Shown: in pieces, positions 35,238 to 44,204 of the stretch
Layout: each line of letters opens with the position of its first letter
Numbering within the stretch: position 1 is the first letter of the stretch
Origin: Pseudomonas gingeri
GTDB taxonomy: Bacteria; Pseudomonadota; Gammaproteobacteria; Pseudomonadales; Pseudomonadaceae
Assembly (NCBI RefSeq): GCF_013385425.1
Contig: NZ_JACAQA010000005.1
Span: forward strand, 642,652 to 706,651
Direction of reading: 5' to 3'
DNA length: 64,000 bases
The notes under the pieces: model-generated
Told to the model about the DNA's origin: nothing
Databases searched by the model: none
Seen by the model: the letters and a program-made list of their open reading frames with translations, nothing else
Program-made: the position numbers and the translations under genes

Positions 35238-35399
35238 AACCCCTGGTTCGAGGCGGCTCGTTACCTTGGACTGCAAAAGTTGGAAGGCTTCTTGCAGTGG
35301 CAGGCCTATGACGCTCCCGGCGTCAAAAGTTTGCTTCAAGGTGACGAGGAATACCGGTGGATCGCTCTCAACTTCTCAACTCGGCGCGCAGCAACCTGA
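35238..35399 (+). other. open in-frame continuation after the TAG
   Basis: Same reading frame as the 34578 gene. 53 sense codons, with a majority of third positions G or C, contain WFEAARYLGLQKLEGFLQWQ-like sequence and end at TGA 35397-35399, 43 bases inside flhA. Also contained here are the candidate flhA sigma-54 site and the flhA ribosome site. No start codon with a ribosome site precedes it, so independent translation is unlikely. Confidence 0.5.
35281..35296 (+). promoter_or_regulatory. candidate sigma-54 promoter of flhA
   Basis: TGGAAGGCTTCTTGCA: GG (35282-35283), ten bases, GC (35294-35295), with TTGCA as the -12 box and two consensus mismatches in the -24. It lies 61 bases before the flhA GTG. 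flhA is FleQ/sigma-54 dependent in P. aeruginosa. Here the accessory insert has cut flhA off from the upstream operon, so an own promoter is needed. Confidence 0.6.
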
Positions 35400-37486
35400 G
35401 CAGCCTCGGCCGCGGCAACCTCGGTGTGCCGGTGCTGCTGTTGATCATGCTGGCGATGATGATGTTGCCGGTGCCGGCGTTTCTGCTGGACGTGTTCTTC
35501 ACCTTCAACATTGCCCTGTCGATTGTCGTCCTGCTGGTCTGCGTCTACGCCCTGCGACCGCTGGATTTCGCGGTATTCCCGACCATCCTGCTGATCGCCA
35601 CGCTGCTGCGCCTGGCGCTGAACGTGGCGTCGACCCGGGTGGTCATGCTCCACGGCCAGGAAGGTCATGCCTCCGCCGGTAAGGTGATCCAGGCCTTCGG
35701 CGAGGTGGTGATCGGCGGCAACTACGTGGTCGGTATCGTGGTCTTCGCGATCTTGATGATCATCAACTTCGTCGTGGTCACCAAGGGCGCCGGACGGATT
35801 TCCGAGGTGAGCGCGCGCTTCACCCTCGATGCGATGCCCGGCAAGCAGATGGCGATCGACGCCGACCTCAACGCCGGCCTGATCGATCAGCCACAGGCCA
35901 AGCTGCGCCGCCTGGAAGTCGCCCAGGAAGCCGAGTTCTACGGTTCCATGGACGGTGCCAGCAAGTTCGTCCGCGGTGACGCCGTCGCCGGCCTGCTGAT
36001 TCTGTTCATCAACCTGATCGGCGGCATGGCGGTCGGGATCTTTCAGCACCATATGAGTTTTGCCGACGCCGGCAAGGTCTACGCCCTGCTGACCATCGGT
36101 GACGGTTTGGTGGCGCAATTGCCATCACTGTTGTTATCCACAGCGGCGGCGATCATGGTGACCCGGGCTTCCGGCTCGGAAGACATGGGCAAGCAGATCA
36201 GCCGGCAGATGTTCGCCTCCCCCAAGGCCCTCGGTGTCGCCGCCGGCCTGATGGCGGTGATGGGCCTGGTGCCGGGCATGCCGCACTTTTCCTTTATCAG
36301 CCTGGCGGCCGTCGCCGGCGGCATCGCCTATCTGGTCTGGAAAAAACAGAACGTCGCCAAGGTCCAGGCCCTGGCCGAAGTCCAGCGCCAGCAGGAGCTG
36401 CTGCCGTCGCCGGCGCGAACCCAGGAAACCAAGGAACTGGGTTGGGATGACGTGAGCCCCATCGACATGATCGGCCTGGAAGTCGGTTATCGCCTGATTC
36501 CGCTGGTGGACCGTAACCAGGGCGGGCAGTTGCTGGCGCGGATCAAGGGGGTGCGCAAGAAGCTCTCCCAGGACCTGGGCTTCCTGATGCCCACGGTGCA
36601 TATTCGTGACAACCTCGACCTGGCACCCAGCGCCTACCGCCTGACCCTGATGGGCGTGACCCTGGCCGAAGCCGAGATCTACCCGGATCGCGAACTGGCG
36701 ATCAACCCGGGGCAGGTCTACGGTCCCCTCAACGGGATCACCGCCAAAGACCCGGCCTTCGGCCTGGAGGCGGTCTGGATCGAGGTCAGCCAGCGGTCCC
36801 AGGCGCAGTCCCTGGGGTATACCGTGGTCGACGCCAGTACCGTGGTGGCGACGCACCTCAACCAGATTCTCTACAAGCACTCCAGCGAACTGATCGGCCA
36901 CGAGGAAGTCCAGCAACTCATGCAGTTGCTGGCCAAGGGCTCGCCGAAGCTGGCCGAAGAGCTGGTGCCGGGGATCATTTCCCTGTCGCATCTGCTCAAG
37001 GTACTGCAAGCCCTGCTCGCCGAACACGTGCCGGTCCGGGATATCCGCAGCATTGCCGAAGCGATCGCCAACAATGCCAGCAAGAGTCAAGATACTGCCG
37101 CTATGGTTGCCGCGGTTCGCGTCGGATTGTCCCGCGCAATCGTCCAAAGCATTGTGGGGCTTGAGTCCGAGCTGCCTGTGATCACCTTGGAACCAAGGTT
37201 GGAACAGATATTGCTCAATAGTCTGCAGAAGGCCGGACAAGGCTCGGAAGAAGGCGTTCTTCTGGAGCCGAGCATGGCTGAGAAACTCCAGCGTTCGTTG
37301 ATCGACGCCGCCCAGCGCCAGGAAATGCAAGGGCAGCCGGTGATCCTGCTGGTAGCTGGACCGGTTCGCGCGATGCTTTCGCGGTTTGGACGACTGGCGG
37401 TGCCAAGTCTGCATGTCTTGGCCTACCAGGAAATTCCGGACAACAAGCAAGTGACCATCGTTGCGACAGTAGGGCCCAACGGCTGA
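35357..37486 (+). CDS. flhA: flagellar export protein FlhA
   Basis: Largest export-apparatus subunit: it uses the proton gradient and binds chaperone-substrate complexes. The 709 residues have eight membrane helices in the first 330 and the FHIPEP-type signature region (GAGRISEVSARFTLDAMPGK). The cytoplasmic ring domain starts near 350 (WDDVSPIDMIGLEVGYRLIP). The start is GTG 35357, with GACGAGGAA upstream; no better ATG exists before the conserved LGVPVLLLIM helix. It is followed by flhF after 11 bases. Confidence 0.95.
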   Translation: MDRSQLLNSARSNLSSLGRGNLGVPVLLLIMLAMMMLPVPAFLLDVFFTFNIALSIVVLLVCVYALRPLDFAVFPTILLIATLLRLALNVASTRVVMLHGQEGHASAGKVIQAFGEVVIGGNYVVGIVVFAILMIINFVVVTKGAGRISEVSARFTLDAMPGKQMAIDADLNAGLIDQPQAKLRRLEVAQEAEFYGSMDGASKFVRGDAVAGLLILFINLIGGMAVGIFQHHMSFADAGKVYALLTIGDGLVAQLPSLLLSTAAAIMVTRASGSEDMGKQISRQMFASPKALGVAAGLMAVMGLVPGMPHFSFISLAAVAGGIAYLVWKKQNVAKVQALAEVQRQQELLPSPARTQETKELGWDDVSPIDMIGLEVGYRLIPLVDRNQGGQLLARIKGVRKKLSQDLGFLMPTVHIRDNLDLAPSAYRLTLMGVTLAEAEIYPDRELAINPGQVYGPLNGITAKDPAFGLEAVWIEVSQRSQAQSLGYTVVDASTVVATHLNQILYKHSSELIGHEEVQQLMQLLAKGSPKLAEELVPGIISLSHLLKVLQALLAEHVPVRDIRSIAEAIANNASKSQDTAAMVAAVRVGLSRAIVQSIVGLESELPVITLEPRLEQILLNSLQKAGQGSEEGVLLEPSMAEKLQRSLIDAAQRQEMQGQPVILLVAGPVRAMLSRFGRLAVPSLHVLAYQEIPDNKQVTIVATVGPNG

Positions 37487-37497
37487 GGTAGTGGGTT

Positions 37498-38826
37498 ATG
37501 CAAGTTAAGCGTTTTTTCGCCGCCGATATGCGTCAGGCCATGAAGCTCGTTCGTGATGAGCTGGGCTCCGACGCGGCCATTATCGGCAACCGCCGGATTG
37601 CGGGCGGTGTCGAGCTGACGGCTGCCCTGGACTACAAGCTCTCGGCGCTGTCGCCGCGGGTGCCGAACATGGAACTCGAAGACGAGCTGCGCAAGACTCA
37701 GTCGCGTATCGTTACCGCCCAGGCCGAGCTGAGCCTGCGCAGCGACGGCGATACCGACGCCACGACCAATCGCCAACTGTTCGCCGGCCTGCCGCTGACC
37801 GCCGCCGAGCCGCTGATCGAACCGACTTTCGAAGAGCCGCGGCGCCCGGCGCCAGCGCCTGTCGCACACGCCCCGGCGGTGGACCAGCGAGTATTCGACT
37901 CGATGCGTTCGGAGCTCAACGGCCTGCGCGAGCTGCTGGAAGTCCAGCTCGGCTCCCTGGCCTGGAACCAGTTGCAAGGTCGTCAGCCGCAACAGGCCAA
38001 CCTCTGGCGTCGCCTGCAGCGTATCGGCCTGTCCGGGCCGTTGTCGCGGGACCTGCTGGAACTGGTGAACGGGATCGAGGAGCCGCGCCAGGCCTGGCGC
38101 ATGCTGCTGGCGCACCTGGCGCGGATGATCGTCACGCCCGAGATCGAGCCACTGGAAGAAGGCGGTGTGATCGCCATGGTCGGCCCGGCCGGCATGGGCA
38201 AGACCACCACCCTGGCCAAGCTGGCGGCGCGTTACGTGCTCAAGTACGGCGCGCAGAACATCGCGCTGGTGAGCATGGACAGCTTCCGTATCGGTGCCCA
38301 GGAGCAACTCAAGACCCTGGGGCGGATCCTCAACGTCTCGGTGACCCATGTCGACCCGGGCCAGTCCTTGGCCCAGGCCCTCGACCCGCTGCTGCGCAAG
38401 CGCGTGGTGCTGATCGACACCGCCGGACTGCAGGCCAGCGATCCGGCGTTGCGCATGCAACTGGAAAGCCTGGCCGGACGCGGGATCAAGGCGAAGAATT
38501 ATCTGGTCCTGGCCACCACCAGCCAGAAACAGGTGCTGACCGCCGCCTACCACAGCTACAAGCGCTGCGGGCTGGCCGGTTGCATCCTGACTAAACTTGA
38601 TGAAACGGCGAGCCTCGGCGAAGTGCTGAGCCTGGCCATCAGTCACGAATTACCAGTGGCCTACCTGACCGACGGGCCACGCATTCCGGATGATCTACAC
38701 CTGCCGCGCCGGCATCAATTGGTGTCCAGGGCGGTCAGTGTGCAAATGCAGGAAGAACCCAGCGAGGAAGCCATGGCCGATATGTTCGCTGATATCTACC
38801 ACAGCCCGTCAAAACGGGTGGGTTGA
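37498..38826 (+). CDS. flhF: SRP-type GTPase FlhF
   Basis: Determines the polar site of flagellar assembly. The 442-residue protein has an N-terminal basic/variable B domain (MQVKRFFAADMRQAMKLVRDE) and a Pro-rich linker (about 110-130). The NG GTPase has G1 GPAGMGKTTTLAKLAA (Gly-Pro-Ala rather than the common Gly-Pro-Thr), VSMDSFRIGAQEQL, VLIDTAGLQ, and TKLDETASLGEVL. FleN is its functional opposite and lies downstream. Confidence 0.95.
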   Translation: MQVKRFFAADMRQAMKLVRDELGSDAAIIGNRRIAGGVELTAALDYKLSALSPRVPNMELEDELRKTQSRIVTAQAELSLRSDGDTDATTNRQLFAGLPLTAAEPLIEPTFEEPRRPAPAPVAHAPAVDQRVFDSMRSELNGLRELLEVQLGSLAWNQLQGRQPQQANLWRRLQRIGLSGPLSRDLLELVNGIEEPRQAWRMLLAHLARMIVTPEIEPLEEGGVIAMVGPAGMGKTTTLAKLAARYVLKYGAQNIALVSMDSFRIGAQEQLKTLGRILNVSVTHVDPGQSLAQALDPLLRKRVVLIDTAGLQASDPALRMQLESLAGRGIKAKNYLVLATTSQKQVLTAAYHSYKRCGLAGCILTKLDETASLGEVLSLAISHELPVAYLTDGPRIPDDLHLPRRHQLVSRAVSVQMQEEPSEEAMADMFADIYHSPSKRVG

Positions 38827-38827
38827 G

Positions 38828-38938
38828 ATGAGTATTCAGACGTTGCAAATTACCTACATCGATGGTCTGCCACGCATTGTTCCGACAAGTGAACGCGCAG
38901 CCAGTTATGTGGCCTTCCGTCTAAGCAAGACAAGGTAA
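38828..38938 (+). CDS. possible 36-residue protein between flhF and fleN
   Basis: ATG 38828 lies one base after the flhF stop and opens 36 codons (MSIQTLQITYIDGLPRIVPT...) ending TAA at 38938, nine bases before fleN. The upstream GGTTGAG could serve as a ribosome site by re-initiation. It has no known domain. It fills the whole flhF-fleN gap, which argues for either a small gene or a coupling leader. Evidence is thin. Confidence 0.4.
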   Translation: MSIQTLQITYIDGLPRIVPTSERAASYVAFRLSKTR

Positions 38939-38947
38939 GAAGAGAAC

Positions 38948-39781
38948 ATGGGCAGCATGCATCCCGTACAGGTGATCGCGGTGACCGGCGGCAAAGGTGG
39001 CGTCGGGAAGACCAACGTGTCAGTGAATTTATCCCTGGCCCTGGCTGAGCTTGGCCGGCGCGTCATGCTGCTGGATGCGGATCTGGGGCTGGCGAATGTC
39101 GACGTCCTGCTGGGCCTGACACCCAAACGTACCCTGGCCGACGTGGTCGAAGGCCGCTGTGAGCTGCGCGATGTGCTGTTGCAAGGCCCGGGCGGGATTC
39201 GTATCGTGCCGGCGGCCTCGGGGACCCAGAGCATGGTGCACCTGAGCCCGGCGCAGCATGCCGGCTTGATCCAGGCATTCAGCGATATCGGCGACAACCT
39301 CGACGTGCTGGTGATCGACACCGCCGCGGGCATTGGTGAGTCGGTGGTCAGCTTCGTCCGCGCGGCCCAGGAAGTGCTGCTGGTGGTCTGCGACGAGCCG
39401 ACATCGATCACCGATGCCTACGCCTTGATCAAGTTGCTCAACCGCGACTACGGCATGAACCGCTTCCGCGTGCTGGCCAACATGGCCCAGAGCCCGCAGG
39501 AAGGCCGCAACCTGTTCGCCAAGTTGACCAAGGTCACGGATCGTTTCCTGGACGTGGCCTTACAATACGTCGGCGCCGTTCCTTATGACGAGTGTGTGCG
39601 CAAGGCCGTGCAAAAGCAGCGTGCGGTCTACGAGGCATTCCCTCGTTCGAAATGTGCCTTGGCGTTCAAGGCTATCGCTCAGAAGGTCGACACCTGGCCG
39701 CTTCCCGCCAATCCACGGGGGCACCTGGAGTTTTTCGTCGAGCGTCTGGTGCATCAAACGAGTGCGGGACCGGTGCTATGA
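38948..39781 (+). CDS. fleN: flagellar number regulator FleN (FlhG)
   Basis: MinD-like ATPase that restrains FleQ so that only one or few polar flagella form. The 277-residue protein has a deviant Walker A, TGGKGGVGKTNVSVN (11-25), switch I/II with LLDADLGLANVDVLLG and LVIDTAAGIGESVVSF, and a C-terminal amphipathic region for membrane contact. AAGAAGAGAAC precedes the ATG. The stop overlaps the fliA start (ATGA). Confidence 0.95.
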   Translation: MGSMHPVQVIAVTGGKGGVGKTNVSVNLSLALAELGRRVMLLDADLGLANVDVLLGLTPKRTLADVVEGRCELRDVLLQGPGGIRIVPAASGTQSMVHLSPAQHAGLIQAFSDIGDNLDVLVIDTAAGIGESVVSFVRAAQEVLLVVCDEPTSITDAYALIKLLNRDYGMNRFRVLANMAQSPQEGRNLFAKLTKVTDRFLDVALQYVGAVPYDECVRKAVQKQRAVYEAFPRSKCALAFKAIAQKVDTWPLPANPRGHLEFFVERLVHQTSAGPVL

Positions 39782-40518
39782 CTGCCAGTGGCTATCGCAT
39801 GTATTCCAAGTCGTCGCGTGACAGCCAATATGAATTGATTGAACGTTACGCACCGTTGGTCAAACGTATCGCCTATCACCTGCTGGCGCGGTTGCCGGCC
39901 AGTGTCCAGGTCGAGGATCTGATCCAGGCCGGGATGATCGGGCTGCTGGAAGTCTCGACCAAGTACGACGCGAGCAAGGGTGCCAGTTTCGAGACCTATG
40001 CCGGCATTCGTATCCGCGGCGCGATGCTCGATGAAGTGCGCAAGGGCGACTGGGCACCACGTTCGGTACACCGCAATACCCGTATGGTCAGTGACGCAAT
40101 TCGCGCAATTGAAGCAAAAACCGGCCGTGACGCTAAAGATCACGAGGTTGCAGCCGAACTCCAATTGAGTCTCGACGATTATTACGGGATTTTGAACGAT
40201 ACCTTGGGCAGCCGCCTGTTCAGTTTCGACGACCTGTTGCAGGACGGCGACCATGAAGGGCTGCACGAGGACGGCGCAAGTGCTCATCTCGAGCCGTCGC
40301 GCGACCTGGAGGATGAACGCTTCCAGGCAGCGCTGGCGGATGCGATTGCCAATTTGCCGGAGCGTGAGCGACTGGTCTTGGCGCTGTACTACGACGAGGA
40401 GCTGAACCTCAAGGAAATTGGTGAGGTGCTGGGGGTCAGCGAGTCGCGAGTCAGCCAGTTACACAGCCAGTGCGCGGCCCGTTTGCGGGGGCGTTTGGGG
40501 GAGTGGCGAGCGCGCTGA
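39778..40518 (+). CDS. fliA: flagellar sigma factor FliA (sigma-28)
   Basis: Directs transcription of fliC and other late genes; held by FlgM until the hook is complete. The 246 residues comprise sigma region 2 (LVKRIAYHLLARLPASVQ, EDLIQAGMIGLLE, KGASFETYAGIRIRGAMLDE), region 3, and region 4 with LPERERLVLALYYDEELNLK and the HTH EIGEVLGVSESRVSQLHSQ. Start ATG 39778 overlaps fleN; the longer frame from 39592 is inside fleN. A 172-base spacer follows before cheY. Confidence 0.95.
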   Translation: MTASGYRMYSKSSRDSQYELIERYAPLVKRIAYHLLARLPASVQVEDLIQAGMIGLLEVSTKYDASKGASFETYAGIRIRGAMLDEVRKGDWAPRSVHRNTRMVSDAIRAIEAKTGRDAKDHEVAAELQLSLDDYYGILNDTLGSRLFSFDDLLQDGDHEGLHEDGASAHLEPSRDLEDERFQAALADAIANLPERERLVLALYYDEELNLKEIGEVLGVSESRVSQLHSQCAARLRGRLGEWRAR

Positions 40519-40690
40519 GGGCAGTGTGGGAACACTGCGAACGAGACCGGCAGGGCGTTTGACGTCTTGCGGGTGACTCGGCCGGATGGCGTTTCCATGC
40601 AGTCGTTGAGTGCTGTGCCGAATTGATTGAACAGCGCGTCCAGGTGCTGTACGCGTTTAAGACTGCTTGGAGGTCGAATTGGACAAGAAC

Positions 40691-41062
40691 ATGAAAATCC
40701 TCATCGTTGATGATTTTTCAACGATGCGGCGGATCATCAAGAACCTGTTGCGTGACCTCGGGTTCACCAACACGGTTGAGGCGGACGACGGTACTACCGC
40801 GATTCCCGTCCTCAACAGCGGTAGCATCGACTTTCTGGTCACCGACTGGAACATGCCCGGCATGACCGGTATCGATCTGCTGCGCCACGTGCGCGCCGAT
40901 GAAAAGCTCAAGCACCTGCCGGTGCTGATGGTGACCGCTGAAGCCAAGCGCGAGCAGATCATCGAAGCTGCCCAGGCCGGTGTAAACGGCTATGTGGTCA
41001 AACCATTCACGGCCCAGGCGTTGAAAGAGAAGATCGAGAAGATCTTCGAACGCATCGGTTGA
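40691..41062 (+). CDS. cheY: chemotaxis response regulator CheY
   Basis: Single-domain receiver that carries phosphate from CheA to FliM/FliN. The 123-residue protein has the acidic pair D7/D8 ([12 protein letters not shown]), the phosphoacceptor D52 ([10 protein letters not shown]), the switch T ([11 protein letters not shown]) and the invariant K in [11 protein letters not shown] 40691 gives the usual family start, but the only good ribosome site, GGAGGT (40669-40674), is better placed for TTG 40679, which would add four residues (LDKN). Confidence 0.94.
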   Translation: MKILIVDDFSTMRRIIKNLLRDLGFTNTVEADDGTTAIPVLNSGSIDFLVTDWNMPGMTGIDLLRHVRADEKLKHLPVLMVTAEAKREQIIEAAQAGVNGYVVKPFTAQALKEKIEKIFERIG

Positions 41063-41084
41063 TGAAGTCCACCACGGGGGCGCT

Positions 41085-41873
41085 ATGGAGCACAACGAAT
41101 CTTCACTGGGTGATTTTGAACTAACCCTGAAAAAACATGCCCGCGAGCTGGTCGACAGCCTTGAAAAAGGCCGGTTTGGCGACGCGGTGCAAATGATCCA
41201 TGAGCTGAATCAGACCCGTGACCGTGGCCTGTACCTGGAAGTCGGCAAGCTCACCCGCGAATTGCACAGCGCCATTGTCAACTTCCAGATCGACCCGCAT
41301 ATGCCGCAGGCCGAGGAAGTGTCGCAGATCACCGACGCCACCGAGCGCCTGTCCTATGTGGTCAGGCTGACCGAAGCAGCGGCCAATCGCACCATGGACC
41401 TGGTGGAGAGTGCGACCCCGAGGATCACTGGCCTGAACGTCGAGGCCAAGGCCCTGGGTGCCGACTGGGGCCGTTTCATGCGGCGCGAAGTCGGTGCCCA
41501 GGAGTTTCGCGAGCTGGCGCGGCGGGTCGAGACCTTCCTGTCCCGCAGCGAGCAGGAAACCCGCGCTGTTTCGAGCGAACTGAACGATATTCTGCTGGCC
41601 CAGGATTACCAGGACCTTACCGGCCAGGTGATCAAGCGCGTGACCCAGATGGTCACCGAAGTGGAAAGCAATCTGCTCAAATTGGTGCTGATGGCCAGTC
41701 AGGTCGACCGCTTTGCCGGTATCGAACATGACCGCGATGCGCTTCTTGCCGAAAAAGACCCACAAAAACAGATGGCCCAGGGTGAAGGTCCGCAGATTCA
41801 TGCCGATAAACGTGAAGACGTTATGTCCGGTCAGGACGATGTCGACGATTTGCTTTCCAGTCTTGGATTCTAG
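41085..41873 (+). CDS. cheZ: CheY phosphatase CheZ
   Basis: Removes phosphate from CheY. The 262-residue helical protein has the catalytic segment LAQDYQDLTGQVIKRVTQM (Asp and Gln as in the enteric enzyme) and a C-terminal CheY-anchoring tail ending DVDDLLSSLGF. A Lys/Gln-rich linker joins them. It starts 22 bases after cheY, with GGGGGCGCT upstream, and is followed at 14 bases by cheA. Confidence 0.94.
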   Translation: MEHNESSLGDFELTLKKHARELVDSLEKGRFGDAVQMIHELNQTRDRGLYLEVGKLTRELHSAIVNFQIDPHMPQAEEVSQITDATERLSYVVRLTEAAANRTMDLVESATPRITGLNVEAKALGADWGRFMRREVGAQEFRELARRVETFLSRSEQETRAVSSELNDILLAQDYQDLTGQVIKRVTQMVTEVESNLLKLVLMASQVDRFAGIEHDRDALLAEKDPQKQMAQGEGPQIHADKREDVMSGQDDVDDLLSSLGF

Positions 41874-41887
41874 GAGCACCCAAACAC

Positions 41888-44152
41888 ATGAGCTTCGGCG
41901 CCGATGAAGAGATCCTTCAGGATTTTCTGGTTGAGGCCGGCGAGATTCTGGAGCAACTGTCCGAACAACTGGTCGAGCTGGAAAGCCGGCCAGATGATGC
42001 GGATCTGCTCAATGCAATCTTTCGCGGTTTTCACACTGTAAAAGGGGGCGCCGGCTTCCTCCAGCTCAACGAGCTGGTGGAGTGCTGTCACATCGCCGAG
42101 AACGTGTTCGACATCCTGCGCAAGGGGGAGCGACGCGTCGACTCGGAGCTGATGGACGTGGTCCTGGAAGCGCTGGATGCGGTGAATGGCATGTTCAGCG
42201 AAGTCCGTGAACGTGGCCCGATCACTGCGGCGACTCCGGAGCTGCTGGCGGCCTTGGCGCGCCTGGCGGAGCCGGCGGGTGCCGAGGAAGTGGCCGCGCC
42301 AGTGGCCGAAGTGGCGGAGCCGGAACCGGTCGCTGAAAGCGAATCCGGCGACATCACCGATAACGAATTCGAAATGCTGCTCGACTCCCTGAACAGCGTC
42401 AAGGCCGAAGCCGAGGCGCCCAAGGCCGTGGCTGCGGTACAAGGCGAGGCTGGTGGCGATGAAATCACCGACGCCGAGTTCGAATCCCTGCTCGACCAGT
42501 TGCACGGCAAGGGCCAGTTCGCGCCGGATGCCGTCGCGGCGCCGACTCCGCCGGCAGCACCGGCGGCGGCCAGCGGTGGGGCTGAAAAAAGTAGCGATAT
42601 CACCGACGACGAATTCGAAGCCTTGCTCGACCAGTTGCATGGCAAGGGTTCGTTCAAGGTCGAGGCGCTCGATACCACTCCGGCTGCGGCTCAGGCGGCC
42701 GAGAAAACCGGCGCTGCAAGCGGCGACCTGATCACCGACCAGGAATTCGAATCGCTGCTCGACGAGCTGCATGGCAAGGGCAAGTTCACCGAAGTGGCCG
42801 CGACCACGGCGGTCGCGACCAAACCGGCTGCCGCTGCCGCCCCCGCACCTGTTGCCAAGGCCCCGGCCGCGACACCTGCTCCGGCCAAGGCCGCACCCGC
42901 ATCTGCCGCCGCTGCCGCACCGGCTCCGGCCCGTGCCCCGGCTCCTGCCGCTGCCGCAGGCGACAAGCCGGCCGCCAGCGAAGCGGAAACCACCGTGCGG
43001 GTCGACACCGCGCGCCTGGACGAAATCATGAACATGGTCGGCGAACTGGTGCTGGTGCGTAACCGCCTGGTGCGCCTGGGCTTGAACAGCGGCGATGAAG
43101 CCATGTCCAAGGCCGTGTCCAATCTCGACGTGGTAACCGCCGACCTGCAGACCGCGGTGATGAAAACCCGCATGCAGCCGATCAAGAAAGTCTTCGGCCG
43201 CTTCCCGCGCCTGGTTCGCGACCTGGCCCGGCAGTTGAAGAAAGAGATCAACCTGGAACTGGTGGGCGAAGAGACCGACCTCGACAAGAACCTGGTGGAG
43301 GCCCTGGCCGACCCGCTGGTCCACTTGGTGCGCAACTCGGTCGACCACGGTATCGAAGAACCGGCCGACCGCGAAGCCATGGGCAAGTCCCGCAGCGGTC
43401 GGGTCATCCTCTCCGCCGAGCAGGAAGGCGACCACATCCTGCTGTCGATCTCCGATGACGGCAAGGGCATGGACGCCGACGTGCTGCGCAGTATCGCGGT
43501 GAAGAAGGGCCTGATGGACAAGGATGCGGCCGATCGCCTGAGCGAGACCGACTGTTTCAACCTGATCTTCGCCCCGGGCTTCTCGACCAAGACCGAGATT
43601 TCCGACGTGTCAGGGCGTGGCGTGGGCATGGACGTGGTGAAAACCAAGATCGCCCAGCTCAACGGTACCATCAACATCTACTCGACCAAGGGCAAGGGCT
43701 CGAAGATCGTCATCAAGGTCCCGTTGACCCTGGCGATCATGCCGACCCTGATGGTCATGCTCGGCAACCAGGCTTTTGCCTTCCCGCTGGTCAACGTCAA
43801 CGAGATCTTCCACCTCGATCTGTCGCGCACCAACGTGGTCGACGGCCAGGAAGTGGTGATCGTCCGCGACAAGGCCCTGCCGCTGTTCTACCTCAAGCGC
43901 TGGCTGGTCAGCTCGGCCGCTCATGAAGAGCAGCGTGAAGGCCACGTGGTGATCCTTTCGGTGGGCACCCAGCGGATCGGCTTTGTCGTCGATCAGTTGG
44001 TCGGCCAGGAAGAAGTGGTCATCAAACCGCTGGGCAAGATGCTGCAAGGGACCCCGGGCATGTCGGGCGCCACCATTACCGGTGACGGTCGCATTGCCCT
44101 GATTCTCGACGTGCCGAGCATGCTCAAGCGTTACGCCGCACGGCGTATTTGA
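41888..44152 (+). CDS. cheA: chemotaxis histidine kinase CheA with four repeated linker motifs
   Basis: The 754-residue protein has an HPt domain with H49 ([14 protein letters not shown]). From about 366 follow the dimerisation helix ([20 protein letters not shown]), a HATPase with [16 protein letters not shown], and a CheW-like P5. Between 120 and 365 there is no evident globular P2 domain. Instead, Ala/Pro-rich linker carries four copies of (D/E)ITDxEFExLLDxLHGKG-like sequence, starting near 154, 191, 237 and 280; the first lacks HGKG. These resemble the FliM CheY-binding peptide in pattern and may dock CheY/CheB. It sits in cheYZAB order. Confidence 0.95.
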   Translation: MSFGADEEILQDFLVEAGEILEQLSEQLVELESRPDDADLLNAIFRGFHTVKGGAGFLQLNELVECCHIAENVFDILRKGERRVDSELMDVVLEALDAVNGMFSEVRERGPITAATPELLAALARLAEPAGAEEVAAPVAEVAEPEPVAESESGDITDNEFEMLLDSLNSVKAEAEAPKAVAAVQGEAGGDEITDAEFESLLDQLHGKGQFAPDAVAAPTPPAAPAAASGGAEKSSDITDDEFEALLDQLHGKGSFKVEALDTTPAAAQAAEKTGAASGDLITDQEFESLLDELHGKGKFTEVAATTAVATKPAAAAAPAPVAKAPAATPAPAKAAPASAAAAAPAPARAPAPAAAAGDKPAASEAETTVRVDTARLDEIMNMVGELVLVRNRLVRLGLNSGDEAMSKAVSNLDVVTADLQTAVMKTRMQPIKKVFGRFPRLVRDLARQLKKEINLELVGEETDLDKNLVEALADPLVHLVRNSVDHGIEEPADREAMGKSRSGRVILSAEQEGDHILLSISDDGKGMDADVLRSIAVKKGLMDKDAADRLSETDCFNLIFAPGFSTKTEISDVSGRGVGMDVVKTKIAQLNGTINIYSTKGKGSKIVIKVPLTLAIMPTLMVMLGNQAFAFPLVNVNEIFHLDLSRTNVVDGQEVVIVRDKALPLFYLKRWLVSSAAHEEQREGHVVILSVGTQRIGFVVDQLVGQEEVVIKPLGKMLQGTPGMSGATITGDGRIALILDVPSMLKRYAARRI

Positions 44153-44204
44153 TTCTGGCCCGGCGGCTGGGCTTAAGCCCGCCGCCGTGCCTAACGGAGT
44201 GTTT

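Noticed and set aside
40519..40690. sigma-54 or sigma-28 promoter ahead of cheY
   Set aside because: No GG-N10-GC or TCAAG/GCCGATA pair with correct spacing was found in the 172-base fliA-cheY spacer.
42348..42790. CRISPR-like or DNA tandem repeat within cheA
   Set aside because: The similarity is at protein level with changing codons and unequal spacing, in frame with cheA. It is a protein motif repeat, not a DNA array.
41870..43435. 521-codon minus-strand open frame opposite cheA
   Set aside because: Mirrors the Ala/Pro-rich cheA linker, giving a Gly/Arg/Cys-rich product with no recognisable fold.
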